Assembly (NCBI GenBank): GCA_947561585.1
Contig: CANNZV010003234.1
Span: forward strand, 1 to 64,000
Origin: Caprella mutica
Lineage: Eukaryota; Arthropoda; Malacostraca; Amphipoda; Caprellidae
Length of the DNA: 64,000 nucleotides
Direction of reading: 5' to 3'
Shown here: positions 32,101-44,448 of the stretch, in pieces
Numbering within the stretch: position 1 is the first letter of the stretch
How the letters are laid out: every line of letters begins with the position of its first letter
The notes under the pieces: model-generated
What the model saw: only the letters and a program-made list of their open reading frames with translations
Told to the model about the DNA's origin: nothing
The model's database searches: none
Made by a program: the position numbers and the translations under genes

Positions 32101-32791
32101 TCGATCCTCACCCACTCATGTTCTGTAATGATTTATTCAAAGTGTTTACAGTAGTTGAGACTGAAGTTACGGTCTGTAATGTCAGTAATTAGACACTAGG
32201 GTAAGTTCTAAGTAATCGGACTGTTCCACATTCTCGACCAGGTAAGAAACTAGTATATATTAGTTATTAAATAACTCGTTAGTTCAAATGGTATGTATGA
32301 TACCTGCAGGTATCATATCTACGATTTAAAATATAAATGGTTAATATCTATACACCTGTTTCTTATATGATGGAAGATATTAAACAGACCCATAACTCGT
32401 AACTTACACAGCAATCTTCATATTTAATGTGATGATGGCTATGCGTTACAACTTGACTTTCTTTCCCAATGATTTAATAACTGGGTGTGAGTGGCTATAT
32501 TCTCTGAAGAAAAACGCCTTTCTGTCAGAGTTTAATTTGCCAGTTGATTTATTGAGCATTAGTATGATTATGATATATCAATGGAGTATGTGATGATATA
32601 CCGATGAATGGTATGTTGTACCTCTTGGAATATTCGTAAACGGATTATTGTCTAAATTATATTGCCGATTCCGTAGAAATATTTTCTGGAGCAACATTGC
32701 CCTAATATTTGTACATCATTTTACCACCTATGAATATTATAGCAATAAATTAATTTTCCTGCAAAAAAGAGCCATAAGAACTATTTGTATA
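32101..32791. other. AT-rich DNA with one copy of a dispersed motif
   Basis: At 32,384-32,411 ACCCATAACTCGTAACTTAC matches a motif also found at about 4160, 33,968 and 61,230. Nothing else was recognised. Confidence 0.4.
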
Positions 32792-33044
32792 CACTGAGAA
32801 AAAATTGTGAGTCAATCTGACTCATCGCTTGAGTCAAGGCTGGCAAAATTCCAATATTTAGTCTTTTTCTTGACTATGCGGAAAGACTCAATTAATATTG
32901 ACTATGAGTTATTAAGAGTCAATATGAATTTTATTTTTGTGTATAATATTAGGATGAGTCAAATTGACTCACATTTTTGAGCCGGTTTTAGGACAAACTG
33001 AAAACTCAATTTTAGAGTCAATTTGACTCGTATTTCTTTCTGTG
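32792..33044. mobile_element. 253-bp TA-flanked MITE rich in GAGTCAA motifs
   Basis: Ends CACTGAGAAAAAATTGTGAG and TATTTCTTTCTGTG are inverted repeats flanked by TA. GAGTCAAYHTGACTC palindromes occur near both ends. The CACWGAGAAAAA end resembles that of repeat X. No ORF. Confidence 0.7.
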
Positions 33045-33469
33045 TAGGAACATAACTCTTTGTTATACTATTCTATAGAGAAATAATATTCCATTCGAAA
33101 AAATAATAGATTAGTATTCTTAAATTAACAGATTTGTATTTCCAACAAACATGTATCAATATTTAGAAGAACATTCATCACAACTTTGATGATGGCCTAT
33201 TGGTATATATTAACAGAAATAGATCTGCAGTTAATCATCATTATTCTACTAGGAATCTGTTATTAACTCGCATTCCTTTGTTTATTAGATCTAGTTCACA
33301 AATTAGCATTTATTATGTAGATATTATATTAATATACTATAATTCTTTAAATGATATTATTGTATCATGCAGAAATGTTAATGGCTTTTAAAAATTAGTT
33401 AACAACGTTGATTGTACAATAATGACTTGTAAATAATTGATATCCCAGGTAGCGATGTTTCTTGGGCCA

Positions 33470-33775
33470 ATATTGTTACAACATTGGCAACATTGTTACA
33501 ACATTGGCAATTTTGTTATAACATTGGCAACATTGACAATATTGTTACAACATTGGCAACATTGTTACAACATTGGCAACATTGTTACAACAATGTTACA
33601 ACATTGGCAATATTGTTACAACATTGGCAATATTGTTATAACATTGCCAATATAGTTACAACATTGGCAATATTGTTACAACATTGCCAATATAGTTACA
33701 ATATTGGCAATATTGTTACAACATTGCCAATATTGTTACAATGTTGCCAATATTGTTACAATGTTGCCCTTGGAA
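33470..33775. repeat. 20-bp minisatellite, about 15 copies
   Basis: The unit is ATTGTTACAACATTGGCAAC with variants; toward the right end the unit flips to TTACAATGTTGCCAATATTG, giving the array partial dyad symmetry. Confidence 0.85.
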
Positions 33776-34579
33776 ACATATATCTATAAGCTGGATTCTC
33801 CACACATATTCTTTTCCAAAATGCCCAACATATAATGTAAGTTACGATTTATCGGTCAGTTCCAGATCTTCTGTCATCTAGGAAAAACTTATATTATATT
33901 ATTTATTTTATTGTTATTAGTATTATTACCATACAATTTTTTCTTATAAAACCGAAGATATGGAACCGACCGATAATTCGTAACTACATTATGCTAATCC
34001 ACAGATAATCATCAAGTTCATCATAATCATTAAATCAATAAACCAACACAACAATTACTTTGATGTATGATTTATATTCTATAAGATCTCCACTTTAGTC
34101 TATTAGGAGGGCTTAAATTCATCCATCTATATTCCATATATAACCTGTAGCTACTGTATACAGATATAGTCTACATATTATATACTATGTAGACTAGCAA
34201 TTTGATTGAATAGAATTGTACTCATCGGGATTTCCCTGTTTTTCAAGAGGATTACTAAAACTCAATGTTGAAACTATTTTCTAGGAATAGAGCTTTCAAA
34301 TAGAAATATACCTATGCATCATCAGGATCAAGAACATATCGAGAAACTCATTTAGAAAGTAGGTATCCAACCTACAACAGTTGGTCATAAAATGGATTGT
34401 GTTTTTTTCACCTCTTTCACCTCTTGATCCTGATGATGAATAGATATATTCTATTTAAAGATTGATTCCTATAAAATACCTTCAATTTTGAGTTTAAACA
34501 ACAATCTTGAAAATTCTAGGTATTGTATACATATTTTAGTCTGATTAAAACAATATTATTTTGTTGTATACAATATATC
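33776..34579. other. AT-rich DNA with a short inverted repeat
   Basis: ATGCATCATCAGGATCAAGA (34,313-34,332) is mirrored by TCTTGATCCTGATGATGAAT at about 34,423-34,442, with outer arms also similar, so 34,288-34,465 may be a small MITE. At about 33,965 there is a copy of the dispersed CCGATAAYTCGTAACT motif. No gene was recognised. Confidence 0.4.
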
Positions 34580-36741
34580 TTTATGGTATATAGTCTAGAC
34601 ATATCAGATCACTACTTAATATTTAATAATCATAAAAACTTTTTTGATACACCTCATCAGGCTTCAAGGTTGGTTTCTTATAGAGTTCAAACTGAGTATG
34701 CACTATCAAACTTTTTCCATTCTATATCTTCACATGACTTTTCTCCTATTATAAATTGTAATGATGTTGATGGTGGTATAGCTGCTCTTGGCGATACTCT
34801 TTAACAGTACTATAATAGACACTGCCCCATAAAGACTAAGACAGTTAGAATGTTAGCAAACCATGGATTGATAGAGAGTCAATAGATAATATAAAGAAAC
34901 GCTCTAATTATTATGTACTTTACAGAATGGGCAAAATGAGTCAAGTTACATATAATTGATTCAGAAATATGGTAACTAAACAATTGGGGATGAAGAAAAG
35001 GAAATATTTTGAGCGAAAATTCACAGATTTCAGTTCTGATATGCGTAGGGTTTGGAAATTAATAAATAGTCTAATAAATAATAATAAAAAAACCGACGAC
35101 TTGGATATTAAATTAGAGGATGAAAATGAAGAGGAAATAACTGACACCGTAGCTGTTTCTAATAAATTTAACAAATTTTTCGCTGGTATTGGACAGAATA
35201 TTTCAAGTTATTTTATAGGCCAGCAGTCTGACCACCATCAAAATCTATCTGGAGACTATCCTAACTCTCTTTTCTTTTCTCCTGTGATGCACGTGATGTT
35301 GAAAAAATAATTTGTTCTCTCAAAAATAAGACGTGTAATATTCGTGATATTCCTGTTAAACTACTTAAGAGTATATCTTGTATTATAGCTCCTATTCTAG
35401 CATGTTTAATTAATAATTCATTAAATCAAGGTATATTTACCTATGTGTTAAAAAAAGTAAATGTTATCCTTCTATATAAAGGTGGCTCCAAAAGGGATAT
35501 TGGTAATTATAGGCCTATCTCCTTATTATCTACCTACTCAAAAGTTTATGAGCGAGTCGTTTATAATCAATTGAGTCATTATTTTGAGAGTAAGGATATA
35601 TTCTACCCTAACCAGTATGGGTTTAGACAGAATAGAAGCACAATCCAATCGATGCTTAACTTACTGAATGAAGTTTACACTACATTGAATAGTGGTGACC
35701 TATGCTTCGCCTTGTTTGTTGATCTTAAAAAAGCATTTGACTCGGAGTCCCATGAAATATAATTAAGTAAGCTATCATATTATGGTGTAAGGAAGTACCA
35801 CTGTCATGTATCATGTCATATTTAACTGGTCGTCACCAAAGTGTTGTAATTAAAAATGTAATTCTTCAGTCCTGGAAGTGACATGTGGTGTTCCCCAGGG
35901 CAGCGTGTTAGGTGGACTTTTGTTTTTGATATTCTTCAACGACTTCCCAAATTGTACGAATTTTTTCAAATTTAATCTATTCGCAGATGACTCATTATTG
36001 TCCTGTAAAATTGCTAGAAATTTATGAGTCAGTGCAACTGTAGATATTAATACAAATATTGGTTTAGTTAGCAACTGGTTGAAGAATAATAAAATAATGA
36101 TAAATACCATGAAAACTAAATATTCAATATTCTCTTACCGTAATAGTTACCAGATTAATCCTGTAATGATTGAAGGATGCAATATAGACTTCACTTCTGA
36201 AGTAAAATTCCTAGGTTTGAATTTAGATAATAATATTTCTTATCAATCCCACATTAAAAAACTTTCTTCTACCTTATCCAGATTTATTGGCATGATGTGG
36301 AAAGTGAGAGAAGTACTACCAAGCAATGTTCTCAAAACTATATACAATTCATTCGTTCATTCCACTATAAGTTATGCCATTGAAGTTTGGTATGGAGCTG
36401 CTAATTATTTAACTGAGAGTGTTTTCAGACTTCAGAAGAAAGCAGTACGCATCATCAATGGAAGTGAAAGAAATGCCCACACTGCACCTATTTTTCAAGA
36501 TCTCAAAATTTTAAATTTAAATAGTGTGTTTATACATAGAGTTGGATTGCATTTTTATAAAACATTACATATAGAAAATTATGATCATACATTGTTAAAC
36601 TATATTCTGTCTAATACTAATATTCATTCTTATAACACTAGAAACAATAATATTACTCTCCCTCGGTATAATAGATCTAAATCTAAAAATTGTCTCTTTC
36701 ATAATGGATGTAAAATTTGTAACAATGTTCAGGACATATAA
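34580..36741 (+). pseudogene. LINE ORF2 remnant (endonuclease C-terminus, reverse transcriptase)
   Basis: Motifs in order: SLDISDHYL (endonuclease SDH), KGGSKRDIGNYRPISLLS, YGFRQNRSTIQSMLNLL, LFVDLKKAFDSESHEI (RT motif A), GVPQGSVLG (motif B, with the following Pro lost), LFADDSLL (catalytic FADD) and KFLGLNLDNNISYQSHIKK (motif E region), then a C-terminus with YNTRNNNITLPRYN. Stops at about 34,802, 35,307 and 35,760 and several frameshifts separate these pieces. Protein identity to the 55-kb ORF2 looks roughly 45-55% by eye. The pattern places it in the CR1/L2-like part of the LINE tree, but the exact clade is not certain. Confidence 0.85.
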
Positions 36742-37060
36742 TGAGTTCAAATCGCAATTCAACATTCTCCTTCTTAACAGCCAGTAGTTAGTTGACTGAG
36801 AGTTTCTTTCTATGTAATTAGTAAATTACGTATGTCTTGTATTGTTGGTAGTGAATGAAAATGTAATCAATTTTTTTTTCTGGTTTAAATAGGTTGCCCT
36901 TAAAGCTACGGCTTATCGGGCCTTAATGAATCCTTATTTATGTATAATAAATTGTATATGTTTTATCCGAGATCGGCGAGTTTTCCCTCCTCGTTGATCC
37001 AATGTAAGGGAGCATTTTTGTGTGTTAAATAAATAAATAAATAAAAATAAATAAAACCAA
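34580..37060 (+). mobile_element. 5'-truncated, decayed LINE (endonuclease/RT type)
   Basis: It starts within the C-terminal part of the endonuclease domain and ends in a 3' UTR with GGTTGCCCTTAAAGCT and an (AATA)n tail at about 37,020-37,055. The 3' UTR and protein resemble those of the intact minus-strand LINE at 55-60 kb, so both belong to one clade but to different families. Confidence 0.85.
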
Positions 37061-38329
37061 TGCAAACACATGAGATCTCCAGATTGGAGATGGGACGATA
37101 CCATTTCTAATCTAACACAGATACCGATATAATTTCTTCGATATTTTTATTATGTAATTGAGTAAAATAACTTATATTGTAAATTGTAATATTAAAATAA
37201 AGCAGTTGATTTGTAATATGGAGAAATATTAATAATTAAATTTTTTAAATATTATAAATAATATTACCTCCGAAACATCAAATTATTTAAAAATAATTGA
37301 ATGGCGCTCGTATAAAGGTATTTAATAATAATATAATTGTATGGACAAAAGTACATAAAGAAAATTAATTTAAATTAAATTTGGTGGGGCAAATGGGAAA
37401 GATCCTGGATATTGTTTGAAAAAATGTCATTCAAAAAATTTAATATGCTATTTGTATCGTCCAAATATTGACCTTTTTTTATTGTGTGTGGTGATAATTC
37501 AAAACCACCAATAGAGTGAAAAGTCAGTTTAATACTATATGGAATCGGACTAGCTCACAAAAAGTTGCGTCACTGAGTGACTCCGTATGAAAGCTACTAT
37601 TAATATTGTACCCCACAGTCAGTGACGGCAACTTTCAGTGACAGTCACTGGTTACCTCAGGCGTCACTGCAAAATTCGGTTGCGCAACCGGGCAACCGAA
37701 GTGACATCGTTTGAAAGGCTATGTCACTTTTGCAGGTATATGCATATTAAATAATGGCGGGTAACTATTTATAGTGACTGTCACCAAAATATATTCATGG
37801 TATGTTCATATATTAATTTAAAAAAAGGATGTCTTATACATCCATGGTAGACTAGAAAATATTGTATGAATGATTTCTCAACCGTTTAAAAATATATTAG
37901 CAAATGAATATATTAATACAATTCAATACAGAACGATGAAAATACATGATTGTGTAACTAATAAATATCCACAAGTAGATCTAAAAAGTCTTTCTATTGA
38001 TCTGAATCCTAACTCTTTTTTAATATAATCATTAATCATCTTTAATATAGACTATAGACCAATTATGTAACTAATCAATTTTATCGTTAAATTGGATGTT
38101 ATGGTATTTGAAAGCCTCTTAATACGTTCTATTGAAGAGAATGGATTATATTGAGCCGTATAGACTGTAGAGGAAGGCTAGAGTGTATACCATACTAAAT
38201 ATACAGGGTATCTTGTATATTTGGAGTTGACCCAATTAAATTAGTATTTTTCAACAACTACTACAAATTCAGTTTTCTATCGAGTATCATTTTGTTTGTT
38301 GAACCCTTCCTTATCATTAATCAAATTTT
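37061..38329. other. Geneless stretch with a GTCACTG-rich patch
   Basis: 37,560-37,795 is GC-richer than its surroundings and carries many GTCACTG/CAGTGAC motifs (for instance TCAGTGACAGTCACTGGTTAC, mirrored by GTAACTATTTATAGTGACTG), suggesting an old TIR element. The rest is AT-rich with nothing recognised. Confidence 0.35.
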
Positions 38330-38548
38330 GCCGTACCCAATATGGTTGGCAATATAGGTGCCAAAAGTCCGCTTTGCCGACCATAATTATGGTTGGTTAG
38401 CCAACCATACCCCGCCTATGTATGTATATGTGGAGTATGGTTGGCTCATCCCCCTAATATATGCGGTGTATGGTTGGCTAACCAACCATAATTATGGACG
38501 TCAAAGCGGACTTTTGGCACCTATATTGCCAACCATATTGGGTACGGC
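38330..38548. repeat. 219-bp near-perfect hairpin
   Basis: Arms of about 80 nt pair almost completely: GCCGTACCCAATATGGTTGG at the left is mirrored by CCAACCATATTGGGTACGGC at the right, continuing through AAAAGTCCGC and AACCATAATTATGG. The loop is about 50-55 nt. It is likely a foldback MITE, and if transcribed would make a long dsRNA hairpin. Confidence 0.8.
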
Positions 38549-40118
38549 AGCCTGACCATAATGGCTTTTATGCCAACCTTAATTTTCTGATTGGGATGCG
38601 TAACTGTCAGGTGGACATCATAGTGTATAGCCGGCCTAATAATAAATAAAAAAATCATCTATCAAATGAATTGACGATAATACAATCGTTATTTATTAAA
38701 AATTCAGTCTATCGTCGGATATTCCCCACGATAAATGCCTCTACATCAGGACAAAACAACTTTTTGTGTGGCCACCAATGTAGATAAGTACCCAAAATAA
38801 TCAAAACAAAAAATAAATAATGAGAAAGAGAGAACCAACTATCGAGGCTCCTCGATCTTCCAGGTTATTTTCATACAATGTTCCCGGAAAAGAAGGATTT
38901 ATTCATGCGATCTTAAAGGAATATACAAGGAATAAAACCTTCTTGCCCGGGATACTCCATCTATATTCCATGAATAAATCCTTCTTTCCTATATAGGATA
39001 TTCTCTTTATATCTCATGCATAAATCCTTCTTACCTGGGATCGAACAGATCAGTTCATAGATCCAAGGATCGGTACAGATTGGTTTGAGAAGCACAACAA
39101 AAGATTCAGTCTGAGTATCTTTCCAAGTTGAGTGCCAGATAAAGACGTACATTATATTCTACGACCCATTTTATACTAGCAGGTAAAACGCCGCGTTTTC
39201 AAAGCCCAGATAACGCCTCTTCAACTAATTACGGTTAAATGAATGGAAGGAGCTTGAAACGCTAGTATAGACTGCAAATTTGCTTTCCATTCATTAAACC
39301 GTGAAAAACAGAGAGAAATAGTATATCCTTATATAGTGTTCACAAAATTCATCTACCAAAGGTATGCGAATCCATGTTAATTTAAATCGAGTTATTGTTT
39401 TTGTTGCAAATGCATCTGATGGTAGTTTCATAAACTCTCAGACTGCAAAGTCCATTATAACTTCTGTGATTGAAGTACAATGAACTGAGAAGAAGAGCGT
39501 CAAGAAAGGGATTACTCCGGTTCATTGAATTGCTCTTTTTCTTGTTTCGAACTTCAAGGAGTATTCGCAAGGCTCTTCATTTTGAAAACATGAGTAAAAT
39601 GACAGGGATTCGAGCGTTGTAAATCAGATTTTAGTTTAAGTTTCATAAATCATTATAGATTTTGTAAGAATAGACACTATACAATTTTTCAATATTTATT
39701 TGAAAATCCAATATATTTCAATTACTGACAGGCATTTAATTCGGATATTAGTTTAATTTAAATGAATCATCATCGATTTCATATTGAGGAATATATAATA
39801 TAATTCACAGTAATATTTGTTCCATACATTTCAATCAGCTATCGGGGTATATAATATGTCAAATAGCTGTGTATATTCATATGAATCCGATACACATCTG
39901 AATATAGTTTCCGAAAGGAAATATATAATTTCAATGTTTCAGCTATTTTCAGATATATAAAAGATTGCGCCTTTTTTTATTTTGAATGTATATTTTTCAT
40001 GAACAGCTAAGTCATTCGTCTCTACAAAACATACAAATAATATTGGAATGAATTCTTGAGGGGGAAAACATTCATATACAATGTCTATTTACAGTCAATA
40101 CAAATTATATTCCACTAG
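38549..40118. other. Geneless DNA with small inverted repeats
   Basis: GAAGGATTTATTCATG at about 38,891 is mirrored by CATGAATAAATCCTTC at about 38,969, with a further related copy at about 39,018. At 39,228-39,303 CGGTTAAATGAATGGAAGGA pairs with TTTCCATTCATTAAACCG. These look like small MITEs or duplicated hairpins. No gene was recognised. Confidence 0.4.
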
Positions 40119-41400
40119 GAGTGTTAAAAGGTTAATTCAATGAGTTTTGATGGTTGAAATAAAACAAAATTTATCACACAATATCTCAATAAACCCATTT
40201 AACAATTCTACCAAATATTTTTCAATATGACCACCATTGGCGGCGATTACTCTCTCGAGTCTACCTCTGAAGCTCTTTACTGCGGCACGGGACGTTTCTT
40301 GGGGAATTTTGGCCCATTGTCGACAGAAGGACTTCTTCAGAGTTTCCGTACTATCAATAGCTGTGGTGCACGATTCCTTCTCCAAGATGGACCACACACA
40401 AAAGTCCAGAGGGTTCAGGTTCGTCGATGAAGGAGGCCACAATTCCTTCCTCCAAAACGCAGGAAAGTGACGCTCACACCAATCCTGAGTTTTGTTCGCT
40501 GTGTGCGAGGGCGCACCGTCCTGTTGAAAGGTAAAAGGCATGTCCTTGAAGTGTTTCTTTATATCAACTTGTCCTGGAGTCAAAATATTCTCAATATACG
40601 ATTTTGCGTTAGCTTTACCGCCTTCTTTGACGAAATTCAGAGGAGATCTCTAACTTTCAGAGATGGCAGCCCAGACCATCACAGAGGTAGGCTTTTGGCG
40701 ACGAAAAACAGTCATTACGGATGGAGAGATACTGTCAGCACTTTTTGTCAAAATTCTGTCGTTCTAGGAGTTGAATTTGGCCTCCACAGTGAACATTTTT
40801 TCATCCGAAAAGACGATCTCATCAGCCTGCGTGCCTTCTTTCATTGTATTCAAAAGAATCGTTGATCTGTCCAGTCCAGCCTCTTCTGTTTCTGCAAGTC
40901 TGTGAGCTGTTGCATGTTGTACATTTTGAAAGGGGACAACTTGAGGTCTTCTCTGACGATGGTTCTCACACTTTTTTCGTCGATATCCATACTTCATAGC
41001 CATCTTTCTCATCCTTCGCTTGGGGTTCCTCCTTATCCGGTCCCTAATGACTTTGATTTTGGTTAGAGTGCATGTAGTGCGAGGTCGTCCACACCTGGAT
41101 CGATCACCTGTTGTCTCCAGTTCTTAGTAGCGTTTAACAGCATTCCAAATGTCGATTTCGCTGCTTTTGACAGCTTTACAATCTCTGGGTTTGTCTTCCC
41201 CGCGCAGTGTAGCTGAATAATAGCCTCACGTTGACTCATTTTTACAAAAGACAATGTAAATTTTTCTTAATTTAGACCTGGAACATTAAAGTATATGATT
41301 ATAGGAAGAGAATGAGATATAAATGGATAAATTTAGTAAATAAATGACATCTTCAATTTGAAAAATAAAATTTGATCGGGGACTTCCTCCGCACCCTGCA
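40119..41400 (-). mobile_element. Mariner-like (DD37D) element, left end missing
   Basis: The right end, read on the minus strand, starts TGCAGGGTGCGGAGGAAGTC, a plausible TIR. The matching TIR is absent on the left, beyond the transposase stop. A 17-nt direct repeat, CAGTCAATACAAATTAT, lies at about 40,093 and 41,401, so the element may sit within a duplicated target or an older repeat that also occurs at 54.2 kb. Confidence 0.65.
40137..41239 (-). pseudogene. DD37D (maT-type) mariner transposase, broken
   Basis: Read on the minus strand from MSQREAIIQLHCAGKTNPEI (helix-turn-helix) through RIRRNPKRRMRKMA, VFSDEKMFTVEAKFN (first Asp), VMVWAAISE and FTFQQDGAPSHTA (second Asp), to PPSSTNLNPLDFCVW. 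The spacing between the second Asp and the Asp of NPLD is 37 residues, the DD37D signature of maT-like mariners. All three acidic residues are readable, but at least two or three frameshifts or stops (near 41,060, 40,765 and 40,640) break the frame, and SSPDLNP, usual in the family, reads SSTNLNP. The C-terminus continues to GGHIEK and a stop at 40,137. Confidence 0.8.
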
Positions 41401-41734
41401 CAGTCAATACAAATTATTTAAAAACTTACATATAATGTAAATATACTTTATACAGTATATACAGTGCCGTGATTCTATCATACTATCTAAAATAGAATTA
41501 TTTTTATCATGAAGCGTAATTTATTAAATTGCTTCAAACATTCACAACAATTATATGTTTAAATTATAATCCAAAATTATAAAATAAACTGTTTCATTCA
41601 ATATTCCTCTCTTTAATGTAGGATATGAATAATAACAGATGCATGGACCATCTCTAGCGCCTAGATATTGCAATGATTGCATCATTATCCACTATTGGAT
41701 TCACATTCTAAGACTCTATGACCGGCAATGAAAC

Positions 41735-41998
41735 GATGGAATGAGTTGTGTGTTCTGTACAAGATGTGATGGAATGAGTTGTGTGTTCTGTACAAGATGT
41801 GTTGGAATGAGTTGTGTGTTCTGTACAAGATGTGTTGGAATGAGTTGTGTGTTCTGTACAAGATGTGTTGGAATGAGTTGTCTGTTCTGTACAAGATGTG
41901 ATGGAATGAGTTGTGTGTTCTGTACAAGATGTGTTGGAATGAGTTGTGGGTTCTGTACAAGATGTGATGGAATGAGTTGTGTGTTCTGTACAAAATCT
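41735..41998. repeat. 33-bp minisatellite, 8 copies
   Basis: The unit is GATGGAATGAGTTGTGTGTT followed by CTGTACAAGATGT; GATG alternates with GTTG at the unit start. The unit length is a multiple of 3, so Cys-rich ORFs (MSCVFCTRCVG repeats) open on the plus strand and others on the minus strand; they are not taken as genes. Confidence 0.9.
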
Positions 41999-43820
41999 GT
42001 TTGAAATAGTTTTACATTTTTGTACTGTACATGGTGGTTTGAAAAGTGAGATACAGGGTAAAATGTCAAAAATTAGATCCGATTTGCGTACCGCACGTGA
42101 ATTTCCATGGGATATCATACATATTAAAAAATACAAATATGACTATTAAAATAAATTTTTTCATTTTGGTGTTATCAGAAAGTTACATATTTTCAATCAT
42201 AAATGAAAAATATATTGAATTTATAACATTTTCATTCGTGATTTTAAATGTTATCCATGGTACATGATGGTTAAATAATGTGTCTCTATATAATAAAGAA
42301 CGATGTAAAGATAATATATATGGTATATGCACATATATATATTTCGTGTCCCAAGAAAGAATGTAGCCATACTTGATACGCACGGGAATTTATTGCTATA
42401 CCATTTTAATTCCAATATTTCAATTCAATCGTAATATACATATCATCTTAGAAATATATCAGTCAAGGCAGAAAAATAATCAAATTCGATAAGAACTTAA
42501 ACCCTGCATGCTATGTTATAATTATCTTTAATCATTAAATAATTAATTATGAAGAGACCAACCATGTATGGATTATTATTGTACAGTTACATCAATGTGA
42601 ACATTATTAATAACCAGTTATTTTTGGCGGAAAAGTACACTAGTAACCAAATAAAATGTAGAATTATATTTTTTTAATCAATTTTACCTGATTCTCACAC
42701 TTGAATTAATAAAAATATACTGATACCATTTAATCTAACCAATATATTGATCAAAATATTCAATTTAATATCATACAGATGATAAATGGCCTATAAATTC
42801 TCGTAGCTAGTCAATATCGCTTTATTTCCGTTAAAACTCTTGCCTTTTATTTTACCGAATGATAAAAATTAAAGCACTTGAAATTCAGTCTCTGAATTTA
42901 TTAACATTTGAAAAGATCTCGACATTTCAATTAGGAATTTAGCGGCAAATATTCTATAGAAAAAAAAAGATTCATCAAAAGAGAATATAAAAATACTATG
43001 GAAGAAATTAAATAAATTTGGCTATTTTTTATTCTCTTTACTAATTTGTTGAATATTTTGATGAGTTTTTTGTATCTAAAATGATATAATTTCTACTATA
43101 TATTGCTTTAAATTAGTCAATATTTGGATATTTAATTATTCGATTAGCACAGTTAAATTTAGCGATTCAAATAAAAATCAGAAGAATGTTCAATTTATTG
43201 GTAGATTTCTTTTCGTTTCAATTCAAGATATCAAAGAAAGAAAGCAATTAGTTAATTACAAAAAATAGTAAAAAGTGTTACGATGATCTCAACTTAAATT
43301 AATTAAAAGCTTCTTAAACCCATAAAGGGAGTTTTGGTGGGGCCACGGATGCATGATTAGAAGAGAGTCTACACTTAATCTTCTATAGCCTCACAATATT
43401 TTTCAAGGGTATAACTGTTGACATGACATTGAGTGAATGTCAACAGTGACTCAAAATATGCCATTCAATATTGCCTTCCTATCCCAATAGTCAATATTCA
43501 TATCCAATGGAAGAGCGAAACCTTTTTTAAATGAACACATTAATATATATGGTATAGGGATGGTTCAGAGTTACCGGATAGTTAGTTCGACAAATTATTC
43601 CGATCATACATATGAAATAATAATTAAAAAAAATTAATAAAATGAAAACTAAGAAACCTAGAGTATTCAAACAAACTTGTATTTTTAGGAAGAATACAAC
43701 CTGGAGATTTGCTCACATTAGGCTTTAAAAAGTATATCTTTTAAATGATAGACAAAGAATATTAATGTTCTCTCTCACGGTTTCACGCAAAACCTTCGTA
43801 TCCTGAGGTTTTCGGTACTC
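41999..43820. other. AT-rich DNA, nothing firm
   Basis: No gene recognised. At 43,545-43,610, read on the minus strand, there is a diverged match to the dispersed CCGATAACTCGTAACTTACC motif. Confidence 0.4.
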
Positions 43821-43889
43821 CAAATACTAAAATTCTGTCAATTAGCATTCCCTCATAAATTAATGTGTGCTTCATCTGAATACTTACGT

Positions 43890-44009
43890 TCTGAATAAAT
43901 AATCCATTTTCAGTAATGAGAAGAAATGAGTAGGTAATCCAAACCGTGAAATGAACAATCTTTGTAGAGAAAAGTACGGCCATCATTAAATCGACATCAT
44001 TTTTAAAAC
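43890..44009 (-). CDS. Exon-like segment with good 5' splice site (membrane-type, unrecognised)
   Basis: On the minus strand an acceptor-like ACAATAG at about 44,010 is followed by an open frame with FKNDVDLMMAVLFSTKIVHF and then a hydrophobic stretch (FTVWITYSFLLI), ending at CAGAAC|GTAAGTAT, a consensus 5' splice site. Hydrophobic segments of this size occur in many polytopic membrane proteins, including insect chemoreceptors, but no signature residue identifies a family. It may be a real exon of a larger gene outside the window, an exon relic, or chance. Confidence 0.25.
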
Positions 44010-44022
44010 CTATTGTACACAA

Positions 44023-44434
44023 ATGTATTCCTTCAAATTGTACTTATTTCAATATTGTAGGTTTATTATTCCTTATTTTATTAGCTAATGAAAAGGGTAA
44101 TTACATTTATGGATCCCCCTTTATATGAAAAAATACTTAAAAACAATTAATATTATTTAATTATATTTTATTTAGTATCCTTAACACCTGCAGGTATCAT
44201 GAATTCCAATTAAAACAAAAGTTAAATAGCAGGTATCATCAAGGTATATTAACTACAAGGTAGAGTATTGCGCAGGTTCTTAGCAAGATGAGTTACAGTT
44301 TTGCTGTGAAAGACGCTTCGATGTCCCGGGATAATTATTTTTACATATAAACAAGGTATGTTATTCATTCTTTTTAGAATCGAATGCTTCAACTTCCTTT
44401 TATTTGACTGAATTGGCTGAATTCAGCATTGCCT
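44023..44434. other. AT-rich DNA, nothing recognised
   Basis: No gene or repeat could be supported. Confidence 0.4.
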
Positions 44435-44448
44435 TTATTATCCTCAAG

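Noticed and set aside
38358..38555. 65-codon ORF MPKVRFADHNYGW
   Set aside because: It is the translation of the hairpin arms; palindromic non-coding DNA.
41685..42136. Cys-rich and Thr/His-rich ORFs on both strands
   Set aside because: Products of the 33-bp minisatellite reading through in several frames.
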